The notes below the pieces were generated by a model. That model made no database searches and had not been told where the DNA came from. It saw nothing but the letters and a program-made list of their open reading frames with translations. A stretch of 64,000 nucleotides of DNA from Taiwanofungus camphoratus (lineage: Eukaryota; Basidiomycota; Agaricomycetes; Polyporales; Taiwanofungaceae): positions 1,550,001 to 1,614,000 of the forward strand of contig CP021221.1 in assembly GCA_003999685.1 (NCBI GenBank), in the 5' to 3' direction. This document shows, piece by piece, positions 35,519 through 47,320 of this stretch. Each line of letters starts with the position of its first letter. Position 1 is the first letter of the stretch. The translations under genes and the position numbers were made by a program.

Positions 35519-37579
35519 ATGGCATCCCATCCTATCGTTGAGTTGACTTCACCGGCGTCATGGGCAATGGTACGGCTTGGACAATGAGACTGTTGTTGTC
35601 ACGCTGAATGGTTGAACAGGTGGAGGACAAGTTCTCGCCCTATGCCAAGGAGACGCTTGCAACGCTCATTTCCTTCGTTTATGTCAGTCAACCTGTTCAG
35701 CAATCGCATCTTCTAATTGACTGGTCCATATTCAGGATGAGGTCCTCCCAGCTACCAAGTTAGCTCATGCCCAGCTACCTGCTGACGCGTCGAGGTGGAA
35801 GACAGAGATTCCGATAGTGGCAGAGCTCAAAGCGAAAGCTCGAAAGCTGGGATTGTGGAATCTCTTCCTTAGCAAGGCGCATTATCCTGAGTTTGGAGTG
35901 CCTCTGACTAATCTCGAAGTATGAAAGTCGCTTCTCTTTCTCTTCGTCTCATAGCTGACTTGCACGACCTTAGTATGCGTTGATGGCGGAAGTACTTGGA
36001 CGTGGTGGGCAGATGGCCTCCGAAGCTGTCAACTGTTCAGCACCCGATACTGGAAACATGGGTTAGCACTGATCGTTTTTGTCCCGGACCTTATTTTCAG
36101 GGCTATGTACAGAGGTTTTGGCTAGGTATGGGTCTCCCGAACAGCAGGAAAAATGGCTGGTTCCTCTCTTGAACGGCAAGACTCGCTCAGCCTTCTCCAT
36201 GACTGAAAGATTTAGTATGCTTATTGTACTTCGTATCAGAGAGGAAAATCGTAACCTATCCATGCCAGTTGCCTCCTCAGATGCGACCAACATACGGACA
36301 ACAATTCGTCAAGAAGGAGATAATATTGTTATCAATGGGCACAAGTGGTCGGTCGCTTTTTCACTTCACCCGGTGTCTCGATGTTCTCAATGTTTCATTG
36401 TGTAGGTACATCAGCGGTGCTGGTGACCCCAGATGTGCCCTGCATCTAGTCCTGGGCAAGAGCGATCCAGATAATTCAGATCGTTACAGGCAGCAGAGTA
36501 TCGTCATCGTTCCTGCGAATGCTCCTGGTGTGAAGGTCGTTCGTGCCATGCACGTCCTCGGGTACGACGATGCCCCAGAAGGCCATTGTGAGATTATATA
36601 TGACAATGTCCGAGTGCCCCTCAGCAACTTGGTCCTGGGCTGGGGAAAGGGCTTTGAGGTACTTCATCTCCCCTTCAGCCAAAGTCAACTGGGCTCTCAC
36701 TGCCGGACCGTTTGTAGATTATTCAAGGCCGCCTAGGGTGCTTGAAGTTCTCAGCCTCATGCTTATGTTGTACTTACGTTATTCTAGACCAGGGCGTATT
36801 CACCACTGCATGCGTTCAATCGGGGCCGCTTCATACGCGTTAGACCTCATGATACAGCGTGTAACTGACCCAGCGAAGAAGACATTTGGCAAGTATTTGT
36901 ATGAGCACGGTCAGTCATCCCAAGCATGTGTTATTCGGCCCTAGTGACGAAGGGTTGGATGATAGGCACTGTTGTTGCTGACATTGCGCGTATGCGTGCT
37001 GAGATCGAGTCTGCTAGACTTCTAGTACTTAGTGCAGCTTTGCAGGTCTGACTAGGGGCAAACTAATTTATAATACCAATTTTCACTCACGTTGTTCGTG
37101 ACAGATAGATAAGGCCAAAGCGAAGGGTGCACTCAAAGAAATTGGCATCGCTAAGGTGAGGTTTTGAGTTTGTCGGTCGAGGACAGAGTCTGACATGACC
37201 TAGTTTGTGGTACCATCGATGGCCTGTGGAGTGGTAGATTGTGTCATGCAAGCATTTGGCGCGGAAGGCCTCAGCCAAGACACGGAACTTGCGCATCTTT
37301 ACGCCACACTGAGAACGCTACGCATAGCGGATGTATGTTCTTGTCCTGCTTTCAGTCGCCAGCTGTTGATAATTTACATTTGTTAGGGACCTGATGCTGT
37401 ATGTATCTTTATCCTCGCCATACTGGAGTACCCACTGTTCCCTGGCATTGTAGGTTCATATTCAGCAAATTGGCCAGAGAGAATTAAGGCGAGCACCCAC
37501 ACTCATAAGACAGGCCATGGAAGTCAGGAAGAAGGAGAAGTTACTTCTGGAGAAGCATGGTCTCTCAGCAAAACTCTGA
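35519..37579 (+). CDS. Acyl-CoA dehydrogenase, ACAD10/11-like, probably peroxisomal
   Basis: FAD enzyme that desaturates acyl-CoA; the ACAD10/11 branch handles unusual substrates such as 4-hydroxy acids. ATG 35519 gives [17 protein letters not shown]. Family blocks: [129 protein letters not shown] and a C-terminal helix domain. About eleven introns restore the frame. The flavin loop reads MTERFIASSDATN where relatives have MTEPxVASSD, a local departure that may be real or reflect a splice choice. It ends AKL at TGA 37577-37579, fitting PTS1. Codon use shifts to AT-richer just after the gene. Confidence 0.87.
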
Positions 37580-37952
37580 ATGTGTGAAAAAACTTCACCA
37601 TATGTAATTATGCTGATGTGTACTATGAATGAACCTCACCTTGTTTGTTCTATCAGCTTGAGAATGTAGAAATCAGTTCATCTGATGTCCCTGTGAATGA
37701 TAATGCTAAAATAATTCATGTCTGCATGTAAGACATAAATGCAATGAACTATGATCAATGCACTGAACATTTTTCTATACCTCAAATCAGATTACATGCT
37801 TGGATTCAAAGTTATATCATAAGCATTGTTTCTTATATGTACTATAAAAATACATTGTTAAAAAGAAGTGTGCCTTACATGGATAGAAGCCTTTCACATA
37901 GAATTATACAAGTCTATGAAGTGTTAGCCCCAGAAGCCTGATGTGAAGTGGT

Positions 37953-39984
37953 TCAAATACTGAGAGTGAATGCTCCTTTAAGTATGTGATTCATTTTGAT
38001 GAAAGCAATGCCAATAAGAGCTATGATTATTCCAATTGACAGTTTGAACAGTTTGCCTGGCATTTCAGTGACCAAGACCAACATATGGATCACCAATAAA
38101 AGCATAGACCAGAACATCAGTGCCCTTGGGAAACTGTATATCAATGCAACAGGTGCAAAGCCTAATTTGGGGTGTTGAATCCTTGCCATATGATCAGCCT
38201 ACATGTTTTTTATGTCAGTTGAACTGAATGATATCAATCAATAGCTTTAAACAGACCACTGTAACAGCATTCATATCCACAGCACCTGAGTACCACTGCA
38301 AAAGGGTAACACCAGACAGAAGAGCACTTGTAGATAGAATAGTTGATGCTAGACCAGTAGATGTGCTTATGAAGCCACGGGATATGACCAAAAAGCCTGC
38401 ATTAGCACTACAATTAATGGTCAGTATATTCATACAGATTTCAACTATATAATACTTGACTAACACAAGGAGACCTGCGGACTTGATTTGGAGACATAGT
38501 AAATACATTGTCATGGACATTTGTTGAATACATCTTACCAGTAGTGACGACTCTTGCCAATTAGATATTGCTGCACTTGCAAATTTGCGCCAGTGCATGG
38601 TATACAGTAAATTGTGAATGAAGAGCAGTTCCATCTCCGCCTTGACTGCTTTCGGAAACCCAAACAGGAGTGACGAGCAGAACGTCACTATTATAGAGCT
38701 CTCAACAAGTGGCAACTCAAGTCGCCTTTGGTCACGTCCGAGGCGCGCCGAGTCCTCTCCATAGTAGTTATCAAACCTGTGACGGGCTAAACAATTCTCA
38801 ATTGGGTTATAGCAGGCAAATCCATGATTCAGACGTACAAATCGTCACCCAGATCCTTGCTGAATGAAATGGTAAGCCAGCTATCATGCACACAAAACGA
38901 ATATTATGGCGCATACCAATCACGCAAGTCATGTACGTGGTACACGCCGCTGAAATCACAATGTTATTGAGGCACGCAACGCGAAATCGTCAACGACGTA
39001 CTGTTCACGTTGATCAATTCAATGAACTTGGCGCACTGATCCGCGTCGTATGGAAAGGTGGATGTGTCGGACGTCAACTGATCTAAAGCAGTAGGGTGTT
39101 GGACATAGCATGTGCTACAGTGGACAAGGTTGCTAGCGTTCAACGCACCTGCTCGAGCATGACGTAAGATATCAACGAGCTCCTCACGTACTTCGTTCGC
39201 TATAGGGCGGTATGGGAAGTACTCAACATGAGTCCAGTAATGTTCCTGTAACACGAATTCTGCAACAACTCAATACACGCTGAGACCATGGCGAATAAGC
39301 CTTACTCAAATGTTCAATGGACGCGACTTGTGGAATTCCCAAAGAGTATGAATCAACTTCCTCCAGCCAGAATTCTGTCCGACTGCTATGATCTATGAGA
39401 TAGTAACTGCAACCGCAGTTGTCGTCGTTGAGATTAATATAGAGCTCGATGTCCTTGGGCAAAATTATTCCCAGTGTTTTAATCGCTAATTGAATATTCT
39501 CGATGAGTGTGAGGAGCTTCTCCGAAAAGTTCGGGTTCTGTAGAGCTATATCCGTGACAACGTGAAGAGACTCGAGGTCTTTCACGTAAAAACAAGTCCC
39601 TTCTGGGTTCCAATGCTGTGTCCAACCTTCGGGAAGGTAGGGGGGACTGCTCGAAATATTAGCCCACGTATTTGGATGGAACTGCGGTAGAAAGACTGAC
39701 TTTGGTAAGCACATCCTAGAGTGCAGTCCCGGTTTGATGTTAATGTACTGTGGATGAACTCTACAACAACACAGTTGGACTATGATAATGAGGCACGACG
39801 CGACAGCATACCGGACATCTTTGTCGTATCTTTTGTTTTGAACAGCAGTGGCAGCCTGCAAGGATTTTTCCTCGCTGTATGCAGGGGCTCGCTCTTCGAC
39901 AGTTATGTTCTTCCCTGACAGGTAGAGAGGCATATCTATTACAACATCGGTGTTGGAGCGGGCGATAACTTGACATTCAGACAT
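37953..39984 (-). CDS. Basidiomycete WW-like, multi-span membrane protein
   Basis: Two regions with open frames belong to one gene. ATG 39984 gives MSECQVIARSNTDVVIDMPL. Next comes LPEGWTQHWNPEGTCFYV, a WW-like motif keeping the first Trp and the aromatic centre. Further blocks: CGCSYYLIDHSSRTEFWLEE, LQEHYWTHVEYFPYRPIANE and STFPYDADQCAKFIELI. The lower part reads CLARHRFDNYYGEDSARLGR, LLFGFPKAVKAEMELLF, several hydrophobic spans and KLGFAPVALIYSFPRALMFW, ending FTLSI at 37953-37955. I recall this layout from uncharacterised mushroom proteins. The lower half has AT-rich codons, unlike its neighbours. One junction (about 38800-38960) I could not resolve, so damage there is possible. Function unknown. 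Confidence 0.68.
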
Positions 39985-42428
39985 GTTTGAAGAATATTGC
40001 TCAGTTCAGAGCTACAGATGAGGGTGAAAGAAGAATCACACCAATAATTATACATCATCAGAGGTTTTTAAACCATCCGAGGGAGAAAAGAGGCACTGCA
40101 TATCATCTATGATTTGACGTCGTAAACAAATCTCGGCAGACGCAAGAAATCATAATGAAAGAAAATTCGAGCTTGAACACAATTAACGCGGTAACTAGAA
40201 TGTATATCAGAATGGAATGAGCTGAACCACCATCGCGCATTCGTAACGATGGCGCTCGGGAGCTGGCAATCAAGACATGTCTGCTTATCGAACTTGTGGC
40301 AGTTCTGCATCGCCTCGGGGCATGGTACGAGGATCACATATAACTGTTATTGAAGAATGCGATGCCACATACTAAATGATGAGAAGCCTTCTGGAACACT
40401 TGACGGGGGTATTGGTCTCTCCCTGGACCCGGACATTGAGCCATACTAGGCAACTCTCTAGAGGCGCTGTGCGCTGAGTTCATGGCATTGAATGGAAAGC
40501 ATGTTTCACATACTATGAATTATAAGGGATCGCCGCTACCTATGGAGCGCCTGCAGCGTAAAGCACCTGGGCACGTGCTTGACATGCTTCTGACTCGGAG
40601 ATACTTGTACAGCCGTACTTGGATTCCTGGCAGTAGCAACCCTTTCCTCAGTACTCCTGTACTCGGGCTTCTCGACTAGTAATGGTCCCCTTTCGAAAGC
40701 TGTACAGTGCTGCCCCATCGATTCTGAGCATGCGTCTTATTCCACGCTGCTGCGGCGTCCAAATAGATTGAGCTTGTTGGTTGTCTACGAAGCTATCAAA
40801 GTGCAGCCCCACAGCGCTGAAGTGTTCAACCTTCAGCTTTTTCACCGGGAGCCACTGCACAATAACCAAACAGGTTACTGCTGAATCTTTCATTATCTGA
40901 CAATATTTCCTCTTGCCTAGTTCCGCGGGCTACCTGATGAATGTAGATAATGCTTCAGCAACGAAGGCGCAAATAAGCTTCTGCGAAATGGGAGACAAGC
41001 AATGTTGCCCAAGGAGAAGCAGTAAATCCAACAATGACCTGAATACGGCCCTATTCGGGCGATATTAATGATATAATGGGAGAGAAAAGTGAACTTTCTT
41101 TCCTGGACGTGCCTTCAGATCACCGGCAAGCAATTGCGATACTCTGCTAAAGCTACTCAACTGTGTAAGGGGGCGGTGCATCAGCGCTGTCGAAGTAGGG
41201 CACCGAATGGTGGACACTAACTTAGAAATTACTGGAGTCTGGAGAACGATTTGCAACGTAAACGGAAGTCATCAGGTGGAACTTAGTCTAACAGGAAATC
41301 AGTACATGCCCGTTCCAAAGACTTCTCAGTCAACGTGACAGAGCATCTCCGTCAAACCCAAAGATGGGAAAAGGCCTACTGACAACCAATCATCACCAGA
41401 ATTCTAAATACCAGCATCCTGACGTTAAGTACTCGCTCACAACGCACTTTGGGAGTCTGACTTTGTTAAAACAAAGCATGATTCCAGAGTTCCATCAACG
41501 GTTATAACTCACGAGTTAGGACGGTTTCTAAAGCTCGCCAGCTTTGTGACCAGTTTTGACTCCTTAGACATGGAGAGCTTGAAGAGAAGAGAATGGCGCG
41601 GAGATTGAACATCCCACCGTTCAACTTAGACCAATGGCCAGATTCCGATTCACTATCCAACTCTGTCTGAGCAGCTTGACGCTCAGTGCGTCCTCGCCTC
41701 CACCATCCACCAGCGAATCAACATAGCAGCATTAGTCATAAACGACGCATCCACCCTCTTGATGCCTTCGATCCAGAAACTCAGACGTTCGTAGGGAGTT
41801 CAGGTAAGTTAGCGTGCATTTGTTATTTCGATATGATGATTGGCCGATCAATCCGACACTCGCATTTCCGTCTTACAGCTTTTCATCAGCTATCATGGGG
41901 TGTGAGTGAGCCGAACGGCATTCATGTGATAAGTTAAAATAATGCTCAATCCTGGAGATGCGAGCCGCTTTATACCACGGACTTCGAGGGATGGACTTAC
42001 AAAAGCCCTAGAAAGTTAATGTTGACCAAAGGACTATGTGAGCACGTATTCAGACGCACAAACATAATCGCCATGTTTCCATACGTCGGTGTGACAGGCG
42101 ACTATTGACGGCGAAGAGTGGAGCCAGGGTCTTCTGTAGTGGCGACAGCACGGCGACTTAGGTCTAGGACCTGTTGAATCAATCAGCTTCACAAAAGAGT
42201 CGAGATCGTTAGCTCAGTCCAGCCAATCACATAACAGCAATTGCAAGATGTCAAAAGAAGCTGACAATCATCAGAATAGCTAGTGGTGGAAGACAATTCT
42301 CATATGACCCCTCTGGAGCTGCGGAATTGCTGTATATAAAGGGCCCTGCTCACGAGCACTGAACGTCAGTCCTCGACTACTTACTCATACAACCACTCAC
42401 ATCACAACACTCCATTCCTCAGTTCACA
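39985..42428. other. 2.4 kb without a recognisable gene
   Basis: Frames are short and scattered on both strands and I found no family motif, terminal repeat or RNA gene. The right end (from about 42290) is the promoter of the tiny cysteine-rich gene. The rest may be decayed repeats. Confidence 0.5.
42333..42340 (+). promoter_or_regulatory. TATA box of the cysteine-rich small gene
   Basis: TATATAAA stands 89 bp before ATG 42429, followed by a CA-rich leader (CACATCACAACACTCC) typical of strongly expressed fungal genes. It is one of the best TATA boxes in the window. Confidence 0.7.
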
Positions 42429-42579
42429 ATGTCTGTGAGTATAGTTCAAGGTATACCGAGTATCTTTATCATGGCTGAACCGTTTGCAGGACACCGTGAA
42501 GTGCGCTAACGTCGAGGCTAACGGCGGCACCTGCTCGTGGCCCACCTGCGGCTGCGCTGAACCCCCAAAGAGCAAGTAA
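42429..42579 (+). CDS. 31-residue cysteine-containing protein, two exons
   Basis: Exon 1 is only ATGTCT (42429-42434); a GTGAGT...TTTGCAG intron (42435-42489) follows; exon 2 (42490-42579) ends in TAA. The product is MSDTVKCANVEANGGTCSWP followed by TCGCAEPPKSK. Four Cys lie at residues 7, 17, 21 and 23, with a CGC at the end, compatible with metal binding; it is poorer in Cys than classic copper metallothioneins. Exon 2 is rich in C-ending codons (AAC, GGC, ACC, TGC), a sign of high expression. With the TATA box and leader it looks like a genuine, strongly expressed mini-gene. It has no signal peptide and no CAAX end, so it is not a secreted effector or a mating pheromone. Metallothionein-like is an inference. 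Confidence 0.65.
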
Positions 42580-43638
42580 TTGCTGTTCTACATGTGATAG
42601 CTGTAGATGGTGGTATGTGGACAGTTGTTGGACCTCACTATCTACATACTAAGTGTGATTAGAAGCAGCCAAGCCTGTTGAACAGACGTACAAGGTGGAG
42701 ACGTACGAGGTGGAGATAGTGCTTGCTCCGTAGCGATATTTCTTGATTGATCCCAGTATGCGATGAGGTTTCCATTGCCAATCCTATTACGCATGAAACG
42801 ATAAAGGAGTGTGAAATTAATTCTTGACTAAGAAGTTCAACCCTTGTATTGGTACGGTGAGGTCAATTCAACAGCAATTTCTGGGGTGGATGTTCGGGAC
42901 CCCAGGGCCCTTTCGCCATGGCTTCTGTCAAGTGCCTCACTACATGTAAAATAAGTACTCAACTGTATTATTTCTCGTGGGAGGAGCACATTATAAGCGT
43001 TCAAACGTAATGTTTTTGCGATGTCACCAAGTGCTTCCGAATTTGTCTTCACTTTTCTCGTTCCCGGTGCATGCAGGCGCTGCGTTATGTTCAATTGATG
43101 GTTCAGTTTGGCAGGATGCGTTGCAGAAAGTGAAGATACACCATACCTCCTGATGCTTTCTCCTTTCCTTCCAATACGCCAAAACCTGCTGACCTCGGAT
43201 ACAGATTGCTCAGAATAATGGGTCATGCACTTCATGTTTGTTCTGGTGATTCCGATACGAAGTGTTAGGTGCTTAGCAGGACGTGACCCACATGCTTTCA
43301 GGCCTATGGAACAAAACAGGTGCAGAGCGCGATGCTATGTTCATTCAGTCTGTCGAAGAGTAACTTCTATAGTGTTCCAGTAGAGATACCAGTGACCGCC
43401 GTTTTTGGGCATCTCTGAGAGGCTGATTCTGGGGTGGCTTATAGCTGAAACTGAAACAGGACAAGAAGCTGGATAGAACCTTGTCATCGTAAATCCAAGA
43501 CTTGGGACGAACTACTATTAGCTAATCGAGGCGGCTCACGCGGAATCACGTGGCTATGTTCAGGTCACACAGCTATCGTGAAAACGCACTTGCACGAAAC
43601 TTTCTGCTTCGCCTAGCTTTTTGCCACCAGCTTTCGCC
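42580..43638. other. Intergenic, no recognised gene
   Basis: This 1.06 kb stretch holds a minus-strand frame of 132 codons (42837-43235) without a family motif or splice partners. The right end is the promoter of the PABPN1-like gene. Nothing else was seen. Confidence 0.45.
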
Positions 43639-44555
43639 ATGACCGACATAGCGGCCACGACACCTACAAATGTCGCATCGGACCCTACACTAGACGACGG
43701 CGAGGAGGAGGAATCTAAGGTTCGCTGCTGACTATCTCATTGAGTCGCAAGAGTGCTAAAGAACAATGCCTATGGTCTGTACCAAATAGGAGATTCTACT
43801 CATGAAACAGCGGGTGGAGGAGATGGAGCGGGAGGCAAATAAGCTACGAGAGTTGCAAGCTGCAGCGGAAAAGGCTGAACGGGCGTCTGTAGAGGCGGGA
43901 GATGCTAGCGTGCCAATGGAAACGGAGGAAGATAAAGCTGCGGCGGACGGTCGAAGTGTCTTTGTGGGCAATGTAAGTTCGGATTAGGGCATCTCATTCC
44001 AGCGCTTTGTCGTCCTTTCGCTCATTTGTTTGCCACAGGTCGACTACTCCGCAACACCAGAAGAAATTCAGATGCACTTCCAAGCATGTGGTGTGATTAA
44101 CAGAGTTACCATTCTATGCGACAAATTCACAGGACATCCAAAAGGGTGGGTTCATAACCGAATGGATGGAATACTTCAATGCAGCTGACAAGCTGGATAA
44201 TGCTTTCATCAGGTATGCGTACGTAGAATTTGCAGAAGCCGAGCATGTAGATGCGGCATTAGCTATGGACAACTCGCTATTCCGTGGCCGCCTTATCAAG
44301 GTTTGTTCCCACTCAGATACCATGCGGTCTCATTTTTGACAAGGGGTAACAGGTCACAGCAAAACGGACAAACATTCCTGGCTTCAATCGCGGCCGAGGG
44401 AGAGGAGGCTATCGCGGTGGTTATCGAGGCGGATATCGGGGAGGCTCCTATGGCTACAACCCCTACCGGGCGCGCGGCAGGTAAGTAGTATATCAAACGG
44501 AGTATCGAACATCACTGAACCGTCGTACGTCAGGGGAAGAGGACGAGGTTTTTGA
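43639..44555 (+). CDS. Nuclear poly(A)-binding protein 2 (PABPN1-like)
   Basis: PABPN1 binds nascent poly(A) tails in the nucleus and controls their length. ATG 43639 opens an acidic start (DDGEEEESK), then a coiled-coil helix, [20 protein letters not shown]. The single RRM follows: RNP2 as [38 protein letters not shown], and RNP1 [18 protein letters not shown], split by an intron. The tail is an Arg/Gly region ([20 protein letters not shown]) ending RGRGRGF at TGA 44553-44555, as in PABPN1. Five introns at about 43720, 43974, 44147, 44300 and 44481. The order acidic-coil-RRM-RGG is complete. The LINE insertion starts 255 bp after its stop. Confidence 0.92.
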
Positions 44556-44795
44556 CTTCCAAAACGGACAGAGATTCGCATGTCTCGCTCTGCTTTGTAT
44601 TGTTGGTATTATCAATTGTAATATTGGGCGTAGACGTCTTCTTAGTCTGATCAGGATACGTTCATGTGCATTTTTGAGATTCTGTATAGGCTAATCGAGA
44701 AGGTTTCGATTTTCGGACCGCATGCAACAAGAGAGCGGGACATCTGTGGTCAGCTCGCCTCCGCTGCAGCTGCTCATCAATATCTGTGTTCCTTA

Positions 44796-44809
44796 AGACT
44801 CCTTCCATT
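44796..44809. repeat. Target-site duplication of the LINE, left copy
   Basis: AGACTCCTTCCATT here is identical to 53612-53625. The pair flanks the LINE and shows it arrived as one insertion. The last two T bases merge with the T run that represents the element's A tail. Confidence 0.85.
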
Positions 44810-45119
44810 TTTTTTTTTTTTTTAATTCCTCAAGTTTATACTCCATACGACGTAGGTACATGTAGAGTAATAATGATAATGAGTGGGCATCCGCGCCCGC
44901 ATGAGCGGCACACCTACAGGTTTCAGTGGCCTCGTTATGTGGCGTGGGCATATAATCCAGTTAGGCCTGCAAAAAGAAAGATATAGTCATCCATAGGACG
45001 CCATACCTAACCCCCGCCCGACCCACTTTTTCACGCTCTATGTGTTTACCCGGCCCGGTCATCCCGTTCCGTCAGTAAATCACCTAGGGAACTGAGTCTA
45101 GCCCTACAGGTTTCGGGCC

Positions 45120-45893
45120 TCAGTTATCATTTGGGTATACGGGGGGGTCGTCGCGGATACTGGGTTCCGCTATCCCCTCGTCTATCCAATTATGGTACAT
45201 TTCAAATGCCTTTGCTTCAGCGTCATACCACTCACAGAAATCCCGGTATTTTCCACCCAGGGCGGTGGTCATACCAGGATCTAGATGTTGGTCCGCATGG
45301 AACTGCTGCCAGGCCGCTTGTCTTCCGACAGTGTGGCACATAAGACGGGCACGAGTGAATGTTCTCGTGCGCGCAGCTTCAGCTTCAAGCAGAGATTCTG
45401 CCAGAATCTCCGCCCAATCAAAGGTGGAGACCATCGGGTTGAGCCGAAGGAACTCCATAATGTCATCCGGGGTCCAACCCCTTTGTTCAGGGGGCCCCAT
45501 CAGAAGCGGATCACGAGGACCCTGTTGGCACTTCGTCCTGATCCAGAATGGACAGTTGAAGAGCACATGTTCCCTGGTTTCCTCCGCTCCGCACAAACAG
45601 AGGTGAGGGCCAGAGATATTGAACCTAGAGCGGTATTCACCGCCTGGGAAATGGTTGGTGAGCACACGACATACGCGTGCTACCTCCTTATTGGACTTGC
45701 CAGCTGCCTTTAAGACCCACGTGCCCTTGTCCGTAGTTCCGTGCAGCGGTAGGGCGTCCTCAGTTACTTTCCATAACCTTCGGCCGCGATAGCTAGGGTT
45801 ATCGACTAGCGTCCCCCAGCGCTTTTTGACCCTTGCCTTGACACGAGCAAGGGCCATTGATTGTGAGATGAATTCCGGTTGGGGGTCATCCAA
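45120..45893 (-). CDS. LINE C-terminal region with Cys/His motif
   Basis: This continues the LINE frame past an in-frame TGA. It begins just after FWVPSHKGIFQNEFVDELAK, which carries the last RNase H residues (His and Asp). It then has a Trp/Arg-rich part and CLCGAEETREHVLFNC, the C-x-C-x6-H-x4-C motif found at the C-terminus of many LINE proteins and thought to bind nucleic acid. It ends VYPNDN at 45120-45122. It is not a separate gene. Confidence 0.8.
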   Translation of the reverse strand: MDDPQPEFISQSMALARVKARVKKRWGTLVDNPSYRGRRLWKVTEDALPLHGTTDKGTWVLKAAGKSNKEVARVCRVLTNHFPGGEYRSRFNISGPHLCLCGAEETREHVLFNCPFWIRTKCQQGPRDPLLMGPPEQRGWTPDDIMEFLRLNPMVSTFDWAEILAESLLEAEAARTRTFTRARLMCHTVGRQAAWQQFHADQHLDPGMTTALGGKYRDFCEWYDAEAKAFEMYHNWIDEGIAEPSIRDDPPVYPNDN

Positions 45894-45971
45894 TGCCTTC
45901 TTCGCGAGTTCGTCAACGAACTCATTCTGAAAAATGCCTTTATGGGATGGGACCCAAAAAAGGACAATACG

Positions 45972-47320
45972 TCAGCGTTCATCTGCATCGAGGAACGCTT
46001 GTACGTGTTGAGAAGCCATGACCGCCGCCATCTGCGACGGTCCGACTTCCGACTTGAAAATTTGGTCGAGTGCCGATTGGTTATCGGAACAGACTATAAG
46101 AGTGGTGATGTGGGCAGGGACGTCACGGACCGCTTCACGCAGCCCGCGCGCCAATGCCAGCATCTCCACATCAAAGCTCTGGACCTTGCCGGCCCCGAAC
46201 CTCCCATGGGCAACGTGATCTTCCCCGTCAATGACGAGCCACGCGCTCCCAGATCTCACTTGTGGCGCATTTGCATACGATCCATCAGTGAATAGCATTC
46301 GCCCTTCTGGCTGGGCCAACTGGCACCGGAATTCCGGCCACCAGGTGAACTCCAACCAGTCGGCAAATTCTGGTGAGCTTTTGTTTGGACCTTTTCCGTC
46401 CAGGAACACCCGCTCGAAGTGATCAATGTACCGATCCACGACCCGATCACCGGACCGCGCCTCCAGGTGGAGGGGTGCAAAGTCTTCTGATGACTGCCGC
46501 CCGATGCAATCTATGAACGTCATGGGGGTGACAGCCTGTTTTCTGCCACGGCGCGAGTTAAGCGGCCATGGCGCAGTGATATTGGTGACGTTAGTCGCCC
46601 AATAAGGTGGGAGAGCGGCCCTCAACGGGTGCCCTTCATGAACTTGCCGCACTCGAAGCGCAGCTTTCTCCATGTATCGGTCGATCTGGATACGGATGGG
46701 GACCAACCCACCCAACATCTCCATCGCCCCGATCAGTGTGGTCTTGAAACAGCCGGTGATCCACCTAGCTGCTCTCGACTGAGCGGTCTGCAATTCTTTT
46801 GCAGCCCATTTGAGGCCCTTCCACTGTGGGTTCCACCACAGTTGAGCGCCATATAACATCAACGGAACGACGTGCGCTATATAGAGCCGCCGTTTGTTGA
46901 TGGGATGGAATCCGCGTGCCGAATTGCCGAGCATGCGAAGTGCATTGCACGTGCTGGCCACCTTGTTGGCGTAAAACCGCACGTGTGCATGGAAGCTAAG
47001 CTTGGGGTCTAAAAAGAACCCAAGGTAGCGCATCGTGTCCTTTGCTCGCAAAGTGACATCATGTCCATCAGTCCGGATGGTTAGATCTGGTCCAAGTGGT
47101 CGGGAAGTTGAATACCCTTTCTGGCGCTTCCAAAAGTGCATCAACTCCAACTTGTCTCCTTCGACGCCTAAACCTAAACGGTTCAGATCGCCAATGAGAT
47201 CATGGAAAACATCCGCCAAAATGGCGTTGTTCTTCAAAACAAGGGCTTGCGGGCTGTCGTCAACAGCCTTCGGCGAAGCTGCCATGATGAGACCGTCGTC
47301 CACATAGAACTGAGTCCCGG
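45972..47320 (-). CDS. LINE reverse transcriptase (YVDD box) and RNase H
   Basis: Just inside the border of the left nested element the frame reads GTQFYVDDGLIMAA, the RT catalytic YVDD box. Then come the thumb (LGLGVEGDKLELMHFWKR, MRYLGFFLDPKLSFHAHV) and RNase H: LFTDGSYA (first Asp), DVEMLALARGL (Glu) and LIVCSDNQSALDQIF (Asp). The frame ends at TGA 45972-45974, with the rest of RNase H continuing beyond in the same frame. Upstream RT parts lie across the nested insertions. Confidence 0.85.

Noticed and set aside
42429-42579. Mating pheromone precursor
   Set aside because: Small size fits, but the C-terminus is PPKSK and lacks the CAAX motif needed for prenylation.
42837-43235. 132-codon minus-strand frame
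   Set aside because: No family motif, no splice partners and no promoter signs; noted in the intergenic entry only.
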